Assembly: GCF_014203115.1 (NCBI RefSeq)
Contig: NZ_JACHIJ010000001.1
Span: forward strand, 372,001 to 436,000
Direction of reading: 5' to 3'
Length of the DNA stretch: 64,000 bases
From: Afipia massiliensis
Lineage (GTDB): Bacteria; Pseudomonadota; Alphaproteobacteria; Rhizobiales; Xanthobacteraceae
Numbering within the stretch: the stretch's first letter is position 1; each line of letters opens with the position of its first letter. Shown here piece after piece: positions 26,268 through 35,120 of the stretch. Below the pieces are notes generated by a model. That model made no database searches. It saw nothing but the letters and a program-made list of their open reading frames with translations, and was not told the origin of the DNA. The translations under genes and the position numbers were made by a program.

Positions 26268-26341
26268 TGGCTGGGGAACTAGGATTCGAACCTAGACAAA
26301 CAGAGTCAGAGTCTGTTGTGCTACCGTTACACCATTCCCCA
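26268..26341 (-). tRNA. tRNA-Gln (anticodon CTG)
   Basis: A 74-nt cloverleaf with encoded CCA. The acceptor stem TGGGGAA pairs with TTCCCCA; the anticodon arm ACAGA-loop-TCTGT has CTG at positions 34-36, reading CAG codons. The T arm contains GGTTCGAATCC. The recombinase remnant adjoins its 3' side. Confidence 0.95.
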
Positions 26342-26770
26342 ATCGATCGCGGACCTGATCTTGCACGGTGAAGCACCGTGCGGATCGCTGTCCAAATCAG
26401 CAAATCGATGTCGCGCGCAGGATATAGAGCGGTGCTGCGCCGCGGTCTACCCCTGCCTTGCCCTGTCCACCAGCGGCGCTCAAAAAACCACACACCCGGC
26501 GTATCAACCGGGCTGGAAGATCATCCATTAGTCCAAGGTAAACAAAGACTTAATTCCAAGGAAATCCGCCGGCGGGCTCTCGTCAACCAATATCAAAATA
26601 CCCCTTCAACTTCGGGACCTTAGCCCGACGGGTAAATCTCATCGGTTGTACCATCATCTGGGCACCACCTCGCAGAACCGCCCAAAGTCACCAGGGGCAT
26701 TTAACAATTCCTGCAACAAGCCTTTGTACAGTCGAGGAAATTCAGCAGTTCAGACAGGCCATATCGCTCT
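26342..26770. other. Gap between tRNA-Gln and the HerA gene
   Basis: These 429 bases hold no convincing protein gene. They must include the tRNA promoter (minus strand) and the HerA-gene promoter (plus strand), neither of which was pinned down. A short palindrome lies at 26363-26381. Confidence 0.5.
26363..26381. repeat. 8-bp palindrome upstream of tRNA-Gln
   Basis: The arms GCACGGTG and CACCGTGC flank 3 bases, 22 bases upstream of the tRNA 5' end. It might be a terminator of an older transcript or a binding site near the tRNA promoter. Confidence 0.35.
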
Positions 26771-28531
26771 ATGTTGACTTCACCGCAGCCAGCCTCGCTC
26801 GGGCGCGTCATTTCGGTACGCGGCTCACAAGCGCGAGTCGGCCTTGTGACGACGAGCCAGATCAACGACGCGAATGTCCGCGCCACGGTCGGCCAGTTCT
26901 TCGGCATCCGCACCGCCACGACGATCATCGTTGCGATGATCACCGAGGTGAGCCGCGAAAACCTGCCGCCCACCGACAACTACATCGCAATTGCCTCTGT
27001 CGACCTGCTGGGCGAGATCGCCGCCGGCCCTTCCGGCCGCTTCCAGCGCGGCGTCACGAGCTATCCGACCATCGGCGATCTGGTGGACGTGTTGACTAAC
27101 CAGCAATTGCGGACGGTGTACGCGCCATCGAAAGCCGAGCAGATCAATATCGGTACGCTGCAGCAGGATCCGTCCGTCATCGCCTATGTTGATGTCGAGG
27201 ACATGCTGAGCAAGCATTTCGCCGTACTCGGCTCCACCGGCGTCGGCAAGTCCAGCGGCGTCTCGCTGCTGCTAAATGAGATTCTCCGCGTAAGGCCGAA
27301 CCTGCGCGTGTTCCTACTCGACGTGCACAACGAATATGGCCGCTGCTTCGGCGACAAATCGCTGGTTCTCAATCCGCGAAATCTCAAGCTGCCGTTCTGG
27401 CTTTTTAATTTCGAGGAATTCGTCGACGTGATCTTCGGCGGCCGCCCCGGCGTGCCCGAAGAACTCGAGGTTCTCGTTGAACTCATTCCGGTCGCGAAAG
27501 CGACCTACACGCAATATCAGAACACAGACCGCGTCGGACTGAAGCGTGTCGATGCCAAGACCGTCGGCTACACCGCCGATACACCGGTGCCCTATCGTCT
27601 GGTCGATCTGATTTCGTTGATCGATGAGCGCATGGGCAAGCTGGAAAACCGCTCATCGCGCATCGTCTATCACAAGTTGATTTCGCGCATCGAGACGGTC
27701 AAAAACGATCCGCGCTACGCCTTCATGTTCGAAAACGCCAATGTCGGCGGCGACACAATGGCGGAAGTCATCAGCCACCTGTTCCGGATGCCCGCCAACG
27801 GCCGGCCCATGACCGTCATGCAGCTCGCAGGCTTTCCTGCTGAAGTTGTGGACTCCGTCGTATCCGTACTCTGCCGCATGGCGTTCGATTTCGGTTTGTG
27901 GAGTGACGGCGCCTCCCCGCTGCTGTTCGTCTGCGAAGAAGCGCACCGTTACGCGTCCGCCGATCGCGGCGTGGGTTTCGGGCCGACACGTAAGGCCGTC
28001 TCGCGCATCGCCAAGGAAGGCCGCAAATACGGCGTCTACCTTGCGCTGGTTACGCAGCGCCCGGCGGAACTGGACGCAACGATTATTTCCCAATGCAACA
28101 CTTTGTTCGCGATGCGCCTTGCAAACGAGCGCGACCAGATGCTGTTGCGCTCCGCAGTCTCGGATGCCGCGGCGAATCTCCTGTCGTTCGTGCCATCGCT
28201 AGGCACACGCGAAGTGCTGGCTTTCGGCGAAGGCGTTGCTTTGCCAACCCGGCTCCGCTTCAAGGAAGTCCCTGTGCACCAGTTGCCGCGCAGCGAAGCC
28301 ACCATCGCGACGACGCCATCGGCCCTCAGCGGTCACGACATCAACTTCGTTAGTTCCGTGCTCGAACGCTGGCGCGGCGCGACCTCGCATCGCGAAACTC
28401 CAAACGATCCGACGTTCGATCGCGGCGGCATGGATCGGCCTATTCCGCGCGCGCCGGAAGCACCGATGCTGCAACCGTCGCTAGGTCTTGATCCCGACCG
28501 CTTCTCGCTGCTGAAAAAGCCCCTTCGCTGA
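26771..28531 (+). CDS. HerA-like/DUF87 ATP-dependent DNA translocase
   Basis: A 586-residue FtsK/HerA-type ATPase. An N-terminal HAS-barrel-like domain (about 5-120) precedes the P-loop GSTGVGKSS at 154-162; the Walker B region is LLFVCEEAHRYA, and a downstream ALVTQRPAELD motif fits the arginine-finger/sensor region of the family. HerA hexamers usually work with the nuclease NurA in DNA end processing or with other nucleases in defence. No nuclease gene is adjacent. The ribosome site of the ATG at 26771 is weak. Confidence 0.88.
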   Translation: MLTSPQPASLGRVISVRGSQARVGLVTTSQINDANVRATVGQFFGIRTATTIIVAMITEVSRENLPPTDNYIAIASVDLLGEIAAGPSGRFQRGVTSYPTIGDLVDVLTNQQLRTVYAPSKAEQINIGTLQQDPSVIAYVDVEDMLSKHFAVLGSTGVGKSSGVSLLLNEILRVRPNLRVFLLDVHNEYGRCFGDKSLVLNPRNLKLPFWLFNFEEFVDVIFGGRPGVPEELEVLVELIPVAKATYTQYQNTDRVGLKRVDAKTVGYTADTPVPYRLVDLISLIDERMGKLENRSSRIVYHKLISRIETVKNDPRYAFMFENANVGGDTMAEVISHLFRMPANGRPMTVMQLAGFPAEVVDSVVSVLCRMAFDFGLWSDGASPLLFVCEEAHRYASADRGVGFGPTRKAVSRIAKEGRKYGVYLALVTQRPAELDATIISQCNTLFAMRLANERDQMLLRSAVSDAAANLLSFVPSLGTREVLAFGEGVALPTRLRFKEVPVHQLPRSEATIATTPSALSGHDINFVSSVLERWRGATSHRETPNDPTFDRGGMDRPIPRAPEAPMLQPSLGLDPDRFSLLKKPLR

Positions 28532-28640
28532 TCACTACGCGCCGCGTGGGACTGTCTTGCATCGGCGGACGCTTTGCGCCGGTGCCTTCCTCGACTATGG
28601 TCCCTGCAGACACTCCTACCGCCTGCATCGGATCATCAGC

Positions 28641-29222
28641 ATGACCACACCGTCCATCAGCCGCTTTCCTGTTCCTGCGCTGAACGCGCTGCCGGATGAT
28701 ATCCGGACGCGCATTCTCGGCGTGCAGGAGAAGTCGGGTTTCGTGCCGAACGTGTTCCTCGCGCTGGCCTACCGGCCCGACGAGTTCAGGGCATTTTTCG
28801 CCTACAACGACGCGCTGATGGAAAAAGACGGCGGACTGAGCAAGGCCGAGCGTGAAATGATCGTGGTCGCGACCAGCGCGGCCAACCAGTGCCATTACTG
28901 TGTCGTCTCGCACGGAGCGGTGCTGCGGATTCGCGCGAAGAATCCTCTGATCGCCGATCAGATTGCCAACAACTACCGCAAGGCCGACATCACACCGCGC
29001 CAGCGCGCGATGCTGGATTTCGCTGTCAAGGTTTGCCTGGAATCACAAAAGACGTCGCCGCAGGATTTTGAGATATTGCGTGGCCACGGCTTCAGTGATG
29101 ACGACATCTGGGACATCGCGGCGATTGCAGCGTTCTTTGCGCTGTCGAACCGCATGGCGAGCCTCACAGACATGCGCCCGAACGATGAATTCTATATGAT
29201 GGGTCGCGTACCGAAGGCGTAA
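28641..29222 (+). CDS. Peroxidase-related alkylhydroperoxidase (AhpD/CMD-like)
   Basis: A 193-residue all-helical protein of the carboxymuconolactone-decarboxylase/AhpD superfamily. The redox motif is Cys84-His-Tyr-Cys87 with His91 (CHYCVVSHG), and the Glu71 side of the site is in KAEREMIVV. It probably reduces peroxides via a thiol relay. The ATG at 28641 was chosen because the family begins with a similar short leader; its ribosome site is weak. It follows the HerA gene by about 110 bases. Confidence 0.87.
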   Translation: MTTPSISRFPVPALNALPDDIRTRILGVQEKSGFVPNVFLALAYRPDEFRAFFAYNDALMEKDGGLSKAEREMIVVATSAANQCHYCVVSHGAVLRIRAKNPLIADQIANNYRKADITPRQRAMLDFAVKVCLESQKTSPQDFEILRGHGFSDDDIWDIAAIAAFFALSNRMASLTDMRPNDEFYMMGRVPKA

Positions 29223-29332
29223 CGCGCCCGGTTCCCGGCTATCCTTTTTGACATCCCAGCATTACGCTGGTGTCCGAAGACAGTTTTGTTTCATGGGCTA
29301 ATGTCTTCGCGTTGATTTGGGACCGTTTACCG

Positions 29333-29647
29333 ATGACTGACGGCGAGCATCGCGTACTGAAATTCCGTCCGCGTACGCATACACCGCTACCGGCGGTTCA
29401 ACGGTCGGGGAAGCTCGCGCCTGACCTGTCTCGATACGAGCAAACTGACGAAAGCCCGGATGACTATCGTCACCGCATGATCGCGAACGCCGCCGCCATC
29501 GCGTTCACGGCGGTACTGACCGGCGTCGGTATCTGGCTGGCGATTGCTCTCGCCGATCTGCGCAACACGCAGGATTGTGTCCTGATGGGTCGGCGGGACT
29601 GCGCGCAGATTTCGGCGCAGAGAATCGATCCGATTCGCCACAATTAG
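29333..29647 (+). CDS. Small single-helix membrane protein, hypothetical
   Basis: A 104-residue protein with a basic N-terminal half, one membrane helix at about 55-75 and a short tail with NTQDCVLMGRRDC, which has two cysteines. It is familiar as an unnamed conserved protein in this bacterial group. The ATG at 29333 has GGGACC upstream. Confidence 0.65.
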   Translation: MTDGEHRVLKFRPRTHTPLPAVQRSGKLAPDLSRYEQTDESPDDYRHRMIANAAAIAFTAVLTGVGIWLAIALADLRNTQDCVLMGRRDCAQISAQRIDPIRHN

Positions 29648-29809
29648 GCTTGGAAACCGGTCCTTCTTCGCCCGTGCTGCGCCATTGAACTCGGATCATG
29701 GCTCCGATATACGGGGTTTCAACCCGTCCCGAGGGGAACGCGGCACGGTTTCAAGCCAGCGTCCCGCGCCAAGAAATGGCATTTATCTCAAAAATCTCAA
29801 AGGTTTAGC

Positions 29810-30091
29810 ATGTCGTCTACATTCGATCAGGTCGCCACGATCATTGCGGAAACGTGCGACATTCCACGCGACACGATCAGCCCGGAAAGCCACGCAATCG
29901 ACGATCTGGGCATCGACAGCCTCGACTTCCTCGACATCGCTTTCGCCATCGACAAGGCGTTCGGCATCAAGCTGCCGCTGGAGAAGTGGACGCAGGAGGT
30001 CAACGACGGCAAGGCCACGACCGAGCAGTACTTTGTCCTGAAGAACCTCAGCGCGCGCATCGACGAATTGGTCGCCGCCAAGGGCGCCTGA
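29810..30091 (+). CDS. acpXL: Specialised acyl carrier protein for very-long-chain fatty acids
   Basis: A 93-residue ACP with the phosphopantetheine site Ser37 in GIDSLDFLD. The longer C-terminus and its place at the head of the cluster identify it as AcpXL, which carries the 27-hydroxyoctacosanoyl chain of rhizobial lipid A. Known order acpXL-fabZXL-fabF2XL-fabF1XL-adh2XL-lpxXL is followed exactly here. fabZXL starts 11 bases after its stop. Confidence 0.93.
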   Translation: MSSTFDQVATIIAETCDIPRDTISPESHAIDDLGIDSLDFLDIAFAIDKAFGIKLPLEKWTQEVNDGKATTEQYFVLKNLSARIDELVAAKGA

Positions 30092-30102
30092 CGCGCCCCG
30101 CC

Positions 30103-30576
30103 ATGCAGCTCGAATACTTCCAGATGGTTGACCGCATTACCGATCTCGACGTCGGTAAGCGGACGATTACGGTCGAGTCACAGGTTCCCGAGACCAGTAC
30201 CGTCTTCGAGGGGCATTTCCCCGGCTATCCACTGATGCCGGGTGTGCTGCTGACTGAGGCGATGGCGCAGACTTCGGGCTGGCTTCTGATCGCGCTTCTG
30301 AAGTTCGAACGCATGCCGTTTCTTGCCAGCGTCAAGGAAGCTAAGATGCGCGACTTCGTGAGGCCCGGCGAACTGCTGACGATCGATGCAAGTCTGGTCC
30401 ATGATGGCTCGGGCTACGCTGTCACCGACGCAAAGGTCCGCGTTGACGGCAAGCTGAAGTGCAATGCGACGCTGACCTTCCGTCATACACCGTTTCCGCA
30501 TCCCGATTTACGCGCACACATGGAATCGATGGCCAAGCGGATCGGCTTTCCCGAACAGGTAATCGCTCATGGCTGA
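30103..30576 (+). CDS. fabZXL: 3-hydroxyacyl-ACP dehydratase of the lipid A long-chain pathway
   Basis: A 157-residue hot-dog-fold dehydratase. The catalytic His38 is in GHFPGYPLMPG and Glu52 in LTEAMAQ, both as in FabZ/FabA. It dehydrates 3-hydroxyacyl-AcpXL in the elongation cycle that makes the C28 hydroxy acid. The ATG at 30103 is 11 bases past acpXL; its stop overlaps the start of fabF2XL (30569) by 8 bases. Confidence 0.9.
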   Translation: MQLEYFQMVDRITDLDVGKRTITVESQVPETSTVFEGHFPGYPLMPGVLLTEAMAQTSGWLLIALLKFERMPFLASVKEAKMRDFVRPGELLTIDASLVHDGSGYAVTDAKVRVDGKLKCNATLTFRHTPFPHPDLRAHMESMAKRIGFPEQVIAHG

Positions 30577-31768
30577 GACCCCTTCATCGCCCGGCGGCCC
30601 GCGCGAAGCCTGGATCACGGGTATCGGCCTTGCGACGTCGCTCGGCGAAGGCCTCGACGCGCACTGGGACGCGTTGAACGCCAAGACAGTTAATGTCGAC
30701 GAGACGACATTCGCTCCTTACGTCGTCCATCCCATGACGAAGCTGGTCTTCGATGCGCAGATCCCGAAGAAGGGCGACCAACGCCAGATGGAAGCGTGGC
30801 AGCGGATCGGCACTTATGCAGCCGGTCTCGCGCTCGACTCCGCCGGTATCAAGGGTAACACCGACATTCTCTCGCGCATGGATATGATCGTCGCTGCCGG
30901 TGGCGGCGAACGCGATCTCGCCGTGGATTCCTCGATCATCAATGCCGATGTTCAAGGCAATGCCGCGCCCGGATTTCTCAACGAACGCCTGATGAACGAT
31001 CTGCGCCCCACTCTGTTTCTGGCGCAACTGTCCAACCTGCTCGCCGGCAATATCTCGATCGTCCATGGCGTCACCGGATCATCCCGCACGTTCATGGGCG
31101 AGGAAGCCGCCGGCGTCGATGCCGCGCGCATTGCGCTGGCGCGGATCGCTTCAGGTCAAAGCGACATTGCCCTTGTCGGCGCCGCACAGAACAGCGAGCG
31201 CAAGGAAATGCTGATGCTCTATGAGTTCGGCGATTTCAATCTGAAGAACAAATTCAAGCCGGTCTGGGAGCGCGACAACGGCTTCGCGCTCGGCTCCGGC
31301 GGCGTGTTCCTCGTCATCGAGTCCAAGGAACACGCGCAGGCGCGCGGCGCCAAGCCATATGCGAAGCTTACAAACGTGATTGCTGACCGCGCCAAGCGCA
31401 AGACTGATGGCGATGTGACCGCAACACTCGACGGCCTGTGGTCGAAAATTGGAACTGTCAGCCAGGACAGCGCAATCATCACCGGTGCGACCGGCGCTTC
31501 ACCCGTCACCGCCGAGGAGCGCGCATTCCTGGCCAAGCATCGCGACATCCCGGCACGTGCGACCGGCACTGCATTCGGGCATGCCGTGGAGGCGCAGTTT
31601 GCACTCGGGATCGCACTTGCCGCCCTATCGATTTCGCGGGGCGCGCTGTTTCCGGCGAACGATACCGCCGGTGTCGAGATTGAAATGACGAAGCCGCCGT
31701 CCCAGATTGTTGTGATCGGGGCTGGACACTGGCGCGGCGAAGGCATGGCGCTGGTCGAGGCGGTATAA
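30569..31768 (+). CDS. fabF2XL: Ketosynthase-like partner protein lacking catalytic Cys
   Basis: A 399-residue thiolase-fold protein of the FabF family. Compared with the next gene, the nucleophile region reads GVTGSSRTF where FabF1XL has TACASGATA, so the catalytic Cys is replaced by Thr; the first His motif (NAHGTGTP) is TGATGASP, also degenerate; only the final GH is kept. It probably pairs with FabF1XL as a non-catalytic length-controlling subunit, as chain-length factors do (inference). Confidence 0.88.
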   Translation: MAETPSSPGGPREAWITGIGLATSLGEGLDAHWDALNAKTVNVDETTFAPYVVHPMTKLVFDAQIPKKGDQRQMEAWQRIGTYAAGLALDSAGIKGNTDILSRMDMIVAAGGGERDLAVDSSIINADVQGNAAPGFLNERLMNDLRPTLFLAQLSNLLAGNISIVHGVTGSSRTFMGEEAAGVDAARIALARIASGQSDIALVGAAQNSERKEMLMLYEFGDFNLKNKFKPVWERDNGFALGSGGVFLVIESKEHAQARGAKPYAKLTNVIADRAKRKTDGDVTATLDGLWSKIGTVSQDSAIITGATGASPVTAEERAFLAKHRDIPARATGTAFGHAVEAQFALGIALAALSISRGALFPANDTAGVEIEMTKPPSQIVVIGAGHWRGEGMALVEAV

Positions 31769-31787
31769 AGCCACATATGAGGGCACG

Positions 31788-33068
31788 ATGACATCGACTC
31801 GCGACAAGTTCGGACGGCCTATCGTCGTCGTCACCGGCATGGGCCTCGTCACCTCCCTCGGCGCAGGCAAGTCCGACAACTGGGCCAAACTTACCGCTGG
31901 CGAATCCGGAATCCGGACCATTACCCGTTTCCCCACCGATGGTCTCAAGACCACGATGGCAGGCACGATCGATTTCATCCCGGTCGAGCCGTTCTCGTCG
32001 ACGGTTCTGTCCGAGCGTCTTGCCGACGTCGCGACCGAAGAGGCCGTTGCGCAGGCCGGAATCGGCGCCAAGGGCGACTTCCCCGGTCCGCTGTTTCTGG
32101 CCGTTGCACCGGTCGAACTCGAATGGCAGCCGCGGCAGGACATTGCCCGCGCCACCGGCATGAAATCCGGCATCGACTACGATGCGCTGTTGAAAGCCAG
32201 CGGCGGCGGACGCTTCACCAATCTGCACCGCCGGTTCATCTTCGGCTCTGTCGCCGATCATCTGGCCGACACCTTCGGCACCAAGGGCTCCCCCATTTCG
32301 CTCTCGACCGCCTGCGCATCGGGCGCGACCGCGATCCAGCTCGGCGTCGAGGCGATCCGCCGCGGCGAAACCGACGCGGCGCTCTGCGTCGCAACCGACG
32401 GCTCGGTCAACGCGGAAGCACTGATCCGCTTCTCGCTGCTATCTGCTCTTTCTACCCACAATGATCCGCCGCACGCGGCGGCGCGCCCCTTCTCCAAGAA
32501 CCGCGACGGTTTTGTCATGGCGGAAGGCGCTGGTGCGCTGGTGCTCGAAAGTCTGGAAGCGGCAACCGCGCGCGGCGCGAAAATTCTCGGCGTGGTCGCA
32601 GGCTGCGGCGAACTCGCCGACTCGTTCCATCGCACCCGCTCGAGCCCCGACGGCAAACCGATCGTCGGGTGCGTGCGCAATGCGCTGGCCGACGCGGGCG
32701 TCGGTATCGAGCAGATCGACTACATCAACGCGCACGGCACCGGGACGCCCGAGAACGACAAGATGGAATATCTCGGCATCTCGATGGTGTTCGGCGAGCG
32801 CGCCAAGGAAATTCCGGTATCGTCCAACAAGTCGATGGTCGGGCATACCCTCTCGGCCGCCGGCGCGGTGGAGGCAGTAGTCTCGCTGCTCACCCTTGAG
32901 CACCAGCGCATCCCGCCGACGATCAATTACGACATGCCCGATCCTGCGATCCCGTTCGACGTGGTGCCCAACAAGGCCCGCGACGCGCGGGTAAGCGCGG
33001 TGATGTCGAATTCGTTCGGATTCGGTGGCCAGAATGCGTCGCTGATCCTGACCCGCGAACCGATCTAG
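31788..33068 (+). CDS. fabF1XL: Beta-ketoacyl-ACP synthase II of the lipid A long-chain pathway
   Basis: A 426-residue condensing enzyme. The catalytic triad is Cys176 (TACASG), His316 (NAHGTG) and His353 (VGHTLSAAGA), all intact. It elongates acyl-AcpXL with malonyl units. The ATG at 31788 has GAGGG upstream and follows fabF2XL by 19 bases. Confidence 0.93.
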   Translation: MTSTRDKFGRPIVVVTGMGLVTSLGAGKSDNWAKLTAGESGIRTITRFPTDGLKTTMAGTIDFIPVEPFSSTVLSERLADVATEEAVAQAGIGAKGDFPGPLFLAVAPVELEWQPRQDIARATGMKSGIDYDALLKASGGGRFTNLHRRFIFGSVADHLADTFGTKGSPISLSTACASGATAIQLGVEAIRRGETDAALCVATDGSVNAEALIRFSLLSALSTHNDPPHAAARPFSKNRDGFVMAEGAGALVLESLEAATARGAKILGVVAGCGELADSFHRTRSSPDGKPIVGCVRNALADAGVGIEQIDYINAHGTGTPENDKMEYLGISMVFGERAKEIPVSSNKSMVGHTLSAAGAVEAVVSLLTLEHQRIPPTINYDMPDPAIPFDVVPNKARDARVSAVMSNSFGFGGQNASLILTREPI

Positions 33069-33165
33069 CAGTCACGGACGCAGCTTTCGGCGGTTGACGG
33101 CCTTCGCCGAACCGGCGATACGCAGCCCAACAGTTCACAATCCTTCGTGCCGGAGACGCGGTATT

Positions 33166-34188
33166 ATGCGTGCGCTCAGTCTTGTTGCCGACCGCCAGCT
33201 GGTGGTCGCGGATACGCCGCCACCCCCGCCGCCCGGCGCGGGCGAGGTGCAGATCCGCGTCAAGGCCGTCGCCCTCAACCATATCGACGTTTGGGGCTAT
33301 CGCGGCATGGCGTTCGCGAAGCGCAAGCTCCCGCTCGTGGTCGGCGCGGAAGCCTCCGGCGAGATCGCTGCGATCGGCGAAGGCGTCACGCGCTTCACGC
33401 CGGGGCAAAAGGTCGTGATGTACGGCGCGCTGACCTGCGGCGTCTGTCCTGCATGCCAGGCTGGCCGCGACAACCTCTGCGAAAACGTCGCCGGCATCAT
33501 GGGATTTCATGTCGATGGCTTTGCCCGCGAATTGATGAACCTCAACGAACGGCTGGTCATCCCGGTGCCGGATGGCGTATCCGACCGTGACGCCGCCTGC
33601 GCGCCGATCGCGTTCTCTACCGTTCAGCACATGCTGTTCGACAACGCCAAACTGCTGCCGGGTGAAAGCGTGCTGGTGCATGCCGGCGGCTCCGGCATCG
33701 GCACAGTCGCGATCATGATGGCCAAGGCGATCGGCTGTACCGTCATCACCACCGTGGGCGACGATACCAAGATCGATGGCGTGAAGAAGCTCGGCGCCGA
33801 TCACGTCATCAACTACCGCAAGGATCGTTTCGAACACGAGACCCGCAAGATCACCAAGAAAAAGGGTGTCGATGTGGTGTTCGAGCATGTCGGCGCTGAC
33901 ACCTTCAACGGTTCATTGCTGGTCCTGAAGCGCGGCGGGCGGCTGGTGACCTGCGGCTCGACCTCTGGTCCCACCACCACGATCAATCTGATGCAGTTGT
34001 TCCAGCAGCAGTACCGCATCTTCGGATCGTTCGGAGCCACGATACGCAACATCGCCGAGAGCCTCGACAAGATGGCTCAAGGTATGACCCCGGTGATCGA
34101 CACCGAAGTGCCGATTGAAGATGTCGCCCCCGCGCTCAAGCGAATGGAAAGCCGACAGGTGTTCGGCAAGATTGTCGTTACGTTCTGA
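33166..34188 (+). CDS. adh2XL: Zinc-type MDR alcohol dehydrogenase/enoyl reductase of the lipid A cluster
   Basis: A 340-residue medium-chain dehydrogenase. The structural zinc ligands Cys91, Cys94, Cys97 and Cys105 are present (CGVCPACQAGRDNLC), and the NADP-binding region reads VLVHAGGSGIGTVAI at about 168-182. Its place in the lipid A cluster identifies it as Adh2XL, proposed to reduce enoyl intermediates. The ATG at 33166 has GGAG upstream. Its stop overlaps the lpxXL start by 1 base (TGATG). Confidence 0.9.
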   Translation: MRALSLVADRQLVVADTPPPPPPGAGEVQIRVKAVALNHIDVWGYRGMAFAKRKLPLVVGAEASGEIAAIGEGVTRFTPGQKVVMYGALTCGVCPACQAGRDNLCENVAGIMGFHVDGFARELMNLNERLVIPVPDGVSDRDAACAPIAFSTVQHMLFDNAKLLPGESVLVHAGGSGIGTVAIMMAKAIGCTVITTVGDDTKIDGVKKLGADHVINYRKDRFEHETRKITKKKGVDVVFEHVGADTFNGSLLVLKRGGRLVTCGSTSGPTTTINLMQLFQQQYRIFGSFGATIRNIAESLDKMAQGMTPVIDTEVPIEDVAPALKRMESRQVFGKIVVTF

Positions 34189-35120
34189 TGCGCCGCTTGC
34201 TCCTCCGCACAAGAGCCATCCTGCGCGATGCGCTGAAGCCTGTGACGGGAGCGATCCTGGGCGCGATTGCCGTCGGCCTGTTGCGCGTCACTCGCTATTT
34301 CGACCCGGACCGCACCGCAAACTTCTTCGCATCGGTGACACGCGCCGTTGGTCCCTGGCTGCCCGAGCACAAGATCGGTCGCGCCAACCTGATCGCAGCA
34401 TTCCCGGACAAGCCGCCTGCCGAGATCGACGCCATCCTCATGGGTGTCTGGGACAATCTCGGCCGGGTTGGTGCGGAGTTCGCACATCTCGATCACATCT
34501 GGAAGCTCGATCCCGAGCATTGGGACGCCAGCCGCGTTGAGCCCGCGCCCGGCGCCATCGAGAAATTCGAGATGCTGCGTGACGACGGCAAGGGTGCACT
34601 GATCTTCGCAAGCCATCTTGCAAACTGGGAGCTACCGGCACTCGCTGGCCCCGCCTACGGGCTGGAATCGGCGGTGCTGTTCCGCCGCCCCAACATTGCA
34701 GCCGTGGATCGCGCGATCCAGCAAATTCGCTCCGTCAACATGGGCACGATGATCGCCACTACGCACGACGCACCGCTGCGACTGGCGCAGGCGCTGCAAA
34801 AGGGCGTGCATGTCGGCATGCTGGTGGATCAGCATTTCGGGCGCGGCGTCGATGTGACATTCTTTGGCCGCACCACCAAGGCCAACCCGTTGCTCGCTCG
34901 CCTCGCCCGGCAGGTCGAAGTCCCGATTCACGGCGTACGCATCATCCGGCTGCCGAACCATCGCTTCCGCGCGGAGCTATCGGACGAGGTCAAACCCGTC
35001 CGGGATGCCGAAGGCAAGATCGATGTTCAGGCCACCACGCAGGCGATCACTACCGTGCTCGAGGGATGGATTCGCGAACATCCCGAACAATGGCTCTGGC
35101 TCCACCGCCGCTGGCGGTAA
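34188..35120 (+). CDS. lpxXL: Lipid A very-long-chain acyltransferase
   Basis: A 310-residue LpxL/HtrB-family acyltransferase anchored by an N-terminal helix (about 20-37). The HX4E catalytic pair is His143/Glu148 in HLANWE. LpxXL transfers the 27-hydroxy-C28 acyl chain from AcpXL onto lipid A at the inner membrane. It ends the cluster; its TAA is directly next to the stop of the convergent PotF-like gene, with no base between. Confidence 0.93.
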   Translation: MRRLLLRTRAILRDALKPVTGAILGAIAVGLLRVTRYFDPDRTANFFASVTRAVGPWLPEHKIGRANLIAAFPDKPPAEIDAILMGVWDNLGRVGAEFAHLDHIWKLDPEHWDASRVEPAPGAIEKFEMLRDDGKGALIFASHLANWELPALAGPAYGLESAVLFRRPNIAAVDRAIQQIRSVNMGTMIATTHDAPLRLAQALQKGVHVGMLVDQHFGRGVDVTFFGRTTKANPLLARLARQVEVPIHGVRIIRLPNHRFRAELSDEVKPVRDAEGKIDVQATTQAITTVLEGWIREHPEQWLWLHRRWR

